DNA of 6,797 nucleotides from contig QHTS01000222.1 in NCBI GenBank assembly GCA_003220905.1, positions 1 to 6,797 of the forward strand, read 5' to 3'. Below are positions 5,804-6,797 of this stretch, in pieces. The notes below the pieces were generated by a model, which saw only the letters and a list, made by a program, of their open reading frames with translations, ran no database searches and was not told the origin of the DNA. The stretch's first letter is position 1. Each line of letters opens with the position of its first letter. The stretch is from Gemmatimonadota bacterium. Lineage in GTDB: Bacteria; Gemmatimonadota; Gemmatimonadetes; Gemmatimonadales; GWC2-71-9. The position numbers and the translations under genes were made by a program.

Positions 5804-6166
5804 CTATCCCGTGGCGCGGTTCGACTCGTTCCAGGCGATTTCGAAGGACCCGTTGCAACGGCGACAGCGCATGCTAGCGGGGTGGCCCTCGAGCTGCGCG
5901 CGGTCGCGACAGTTGGGGCAGACGGCGTAGCTCGACCCCCAGGTCGCGGGGAAGCGGGCCGTGTGCTTGGGGCTCGGGACCACGGACCAGCGCAGCGCCG
6001 GCTCGGGCGAGAGCTGCAGCTGTCCGCGCGGCACGGAGACCGGCGTTCCTTTGACGTCGAGCATCACGTCCGTGGGCGTCAGCTTCAGGATGCGGTACCA
6101 GGCGCCTTTGCGAAGGGCGCACTTCACGTCCGCCTTCAGACGAGCCCACTGGAACGCTGCCGGCAT
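5804..6166 (-). CDS. Small protein with C-terminal zinc ribbon, function unknown
   Basis: A 120-residue cytosolic protein with no signal peptide or membrane helix. The C-terminal part carries two CXXC knuckles, CPNC (83-86) and CRRC (101-104), 14 residues apart, the layout of a zinc ribbon. The N-terminal 80 residues look like a small beta-rich domain (GAWYRILKLTPTDVMLDVKG, then PRGQLQL) and contain a lone C16. The family is not recognised, and nothing indicates an enzyme activity; zinc ribbons often contact nucleic acid or protein. The ATG at 6166 is chosen because coding character begins there. The open frame continues upstream to 6526, but that part is antisense-like and overlaps the preceding gene in another frame. 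The ribosome binding site is weak (AGG about 9 nt upstream). It lies 56 nt after the 130-residue gene on the same strand, so it may be the last gene of that operon. Confidence 0.75.
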   Translation of the reverse strand: MPAAFQWARLKADVKCALRKGAWYRILKLTPTDVMLDVKGTPVSVPRGQLQLSPEPALRWSVVPSPKHTARFPATWGSSYAVCPNCRDRAQLEGHPASMRCRRCNGSFEIAWNESNRATG

Positions 6167-6222
6167 GGGGCACGACCTTGCGCGCGAGGACGCCCATACG
6201 GTGGTGCGCGGCGCGCGAGCCG

Positions 6223-6615
6223 TCAATCCACGCGCTCGACCGCTTCGGGCTTGAGACCGGGCCAGGCCTGGCACGCCCGGACCCAGGCCCGCTTGCTGGG
6301 GGCGTCCAGCCGGCCGGCGTTCTCCTGCTTCAACCACTCGATCAGCTGGGCCGCCGAGTCGTGCGCGGCGACGCGGTGCTCTTCCCGCAGCCCCTCGCCT
6401 TCCCGCAACGACCAGCGACACAGGTGCGCCACGAGCCGCAGCCGGATCGTCAGGTAGATGTCGATGTCCACGCCGCGCGTGAGCGTGGGGGAGCCGCCTC
6501 GTTCTTCGGCGTGGCTCAAGAGCCATCCACGGAACGCCAGGTCCCGATCACCGGTGCGGGGAATCCGGAAATCCCGGGGCTCGCCGCGGAGGTTCTCCCC
6601 GCCGTGCGGGATCAT
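6223..6615 (-). CDS. Hypothetical 130-residue protein
   Basis: A soluble protein of 130 residues with no family I recognise. It is rich in charged residues and Trp, with no signal peptide or membrane segment. The N-terminal 50 residues are Gly/Arg-rich and probably loosely folded. From GVDIDIYLTIRLRLVAHLCR (48-67) onward it looks mostly helical, with AAQLIEWLKQENAGRL and RAWVRACQAWPGLKP near the end. There are only two cysteines, so no metal site is obvious. Its ATG overlaps the stop of the upstream gene in an ATGA arrangement (6612-6615), which fixes the start and implies translational coupling. Third-position GC is consistently high in this frame. The zinc-ribbon gene follows after 56 nt. 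An overlapping open frame on the other strand (6178-6627) is the weaker candidate. Confidence 0.7.
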   Translation of the reverse strand: MIPHGGENLRGEPRDFRIPRTGDRDLAFRGWLLSHAEERGGSPTLTRGVDIDIYLTIRLRLVAHLCRWSLREGEGLREEHRVAAHDSAAQLIEWLKQENAGRLDAPSKRAWVRACQAWPGLKPEAVERVD

Positions 6616-6797
6616 GACGGCGTATAGATCTCGATGCGCACCAAGCGGCGCAGCTCGGCGAACCCGGCCGTCGCCTCACTCCAGGGCTTGTGGAGCACCG
6701 CCCGCGAGGCTTCATCGAGCTTTGTCTCGTACGTGTCGAGCGCCGCCCAATTCGGGAATTCCAGGATCACGAGATTCGTGTTCTCACCGGCGCCCGT
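6612..6797 (-). CDS. C-terminal part of a probable dimeric alpha/beta-barrel protein (5' end outside window)
   Basis: The last 61 codons and stop of a gene entering from the right edge. The visible chain has a beta strand TNLVILEFPNW, a helix AALDTYETKLDEASRAVLH, a second helix around KPWSEATAGFAELRRL, and a last strand RLVRIEIYTPS. Strand-helix-strand with NLVILEFPNWAAL is reminiscent of small dimeric alpha/beta-barrel (ferredoxin-like) proteins such as the NIPSNAP or DUF1330 groups. That is a fold-level guess only. The in-frame reading is open from the very edge, and its stop shares an ATGA with the next gene, which supports it as real and as the upstream member of a minus-strand operon. 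Function and full length cannot be told. Confidence 0.65.
   Translation of the reverse strand, partial: TGAGENTNLVILEFPNWAALDTYETKLDEASRAVLHKPWSEATAGFAELRRLVRIEIYTPS

Noticed and set aside
6167..6526. N-terminal extension of the zinc-ribbon protein to 6526
   Set aside because: The stretch overlaps the 130-residue gene in a different frame and has Arg/Ala/Gly composition typical of an out-of-frame reading; the ATG at 6166 starts a coherent domain.
6178..6627. Plus-strand open frame of 149 codons
   Set aside because: It is antisense to the 130-residue gene, which has the ATGA link to its upstream neighbour and better third-position GC.
1..6797. tRNA, rRNA, CRISPR array, insertion sequence or phage genes
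   Set aside because: No cloverleaf, spaced repeats, transposase or terminal inverted repeats were seen; nearly all bases are explained by protein genes.

Overview
The window is GC-rich, densely packed bacterial chromosome with strong G/C bias at third codon positions. The gene style suggests a Gemmatimonadota-like soil or sediment bacterium: tight minus-strand housekeeping pairs, a lipoprotein with a bacterial Ig-like domain, and small zinc-ribbon proteins. This placement is inferred from protein character only; other high-GC Gram-negative phyla are possible. An outer-membrane barrel and a lipoprotein make a two-membrane envelope near certain.

Layout. (1) Positions 1-2651, minus strand: isocitrate dehydrogenase (icd) followed by leucyl aminopeptidase (pepA, cut by the left edge at its 3' end), overlapping by 8 bases. 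(2) Positions 2652-2718: a short divergent control region. Both outward genes begin 7-8 nt after a -10-like hexamer and lack a Shine-Dalgarno sequence, so both may be leaderless. (3) Positions 2719-5764, plus strand: five envelope genes, namely a small secreted His/Cys-rich protein, a BBP2-like outer-membrane beta-barrel, a four-helix inner-membrane protein with a Met/His-rich periplasmic loop, an exported protein resembling FMN-binding domains, and an Ig-like lipoprotein. The first four are closely spaced and probably one operon. The fifth has its own strong ribosome binding site, placed in a hairpin loop. (4) Positions 5804-6797, minus strand, convergent with the lipoprotein gene: the 3' end of a likely dimeric alpha/beta-barrel protein, a 130-residue protein of unknown function joined to it by an ATGA overlap, and a 120-residue zinc-ribbon protein.

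How the genes may work together. icd and pepA are housekeeping genes for the TCA cycle and peptide turnover. The plus-strand cassette spans all envelope layers, and its first and third products carry His, Cys and Met clusters that could bind a soft metal such as copper. A metal-handling or envelope redox module is the most interesting reading of the window. It is an inference from composition and gene order, not from a named system. No gene-free stretch exceeds 70 bases.
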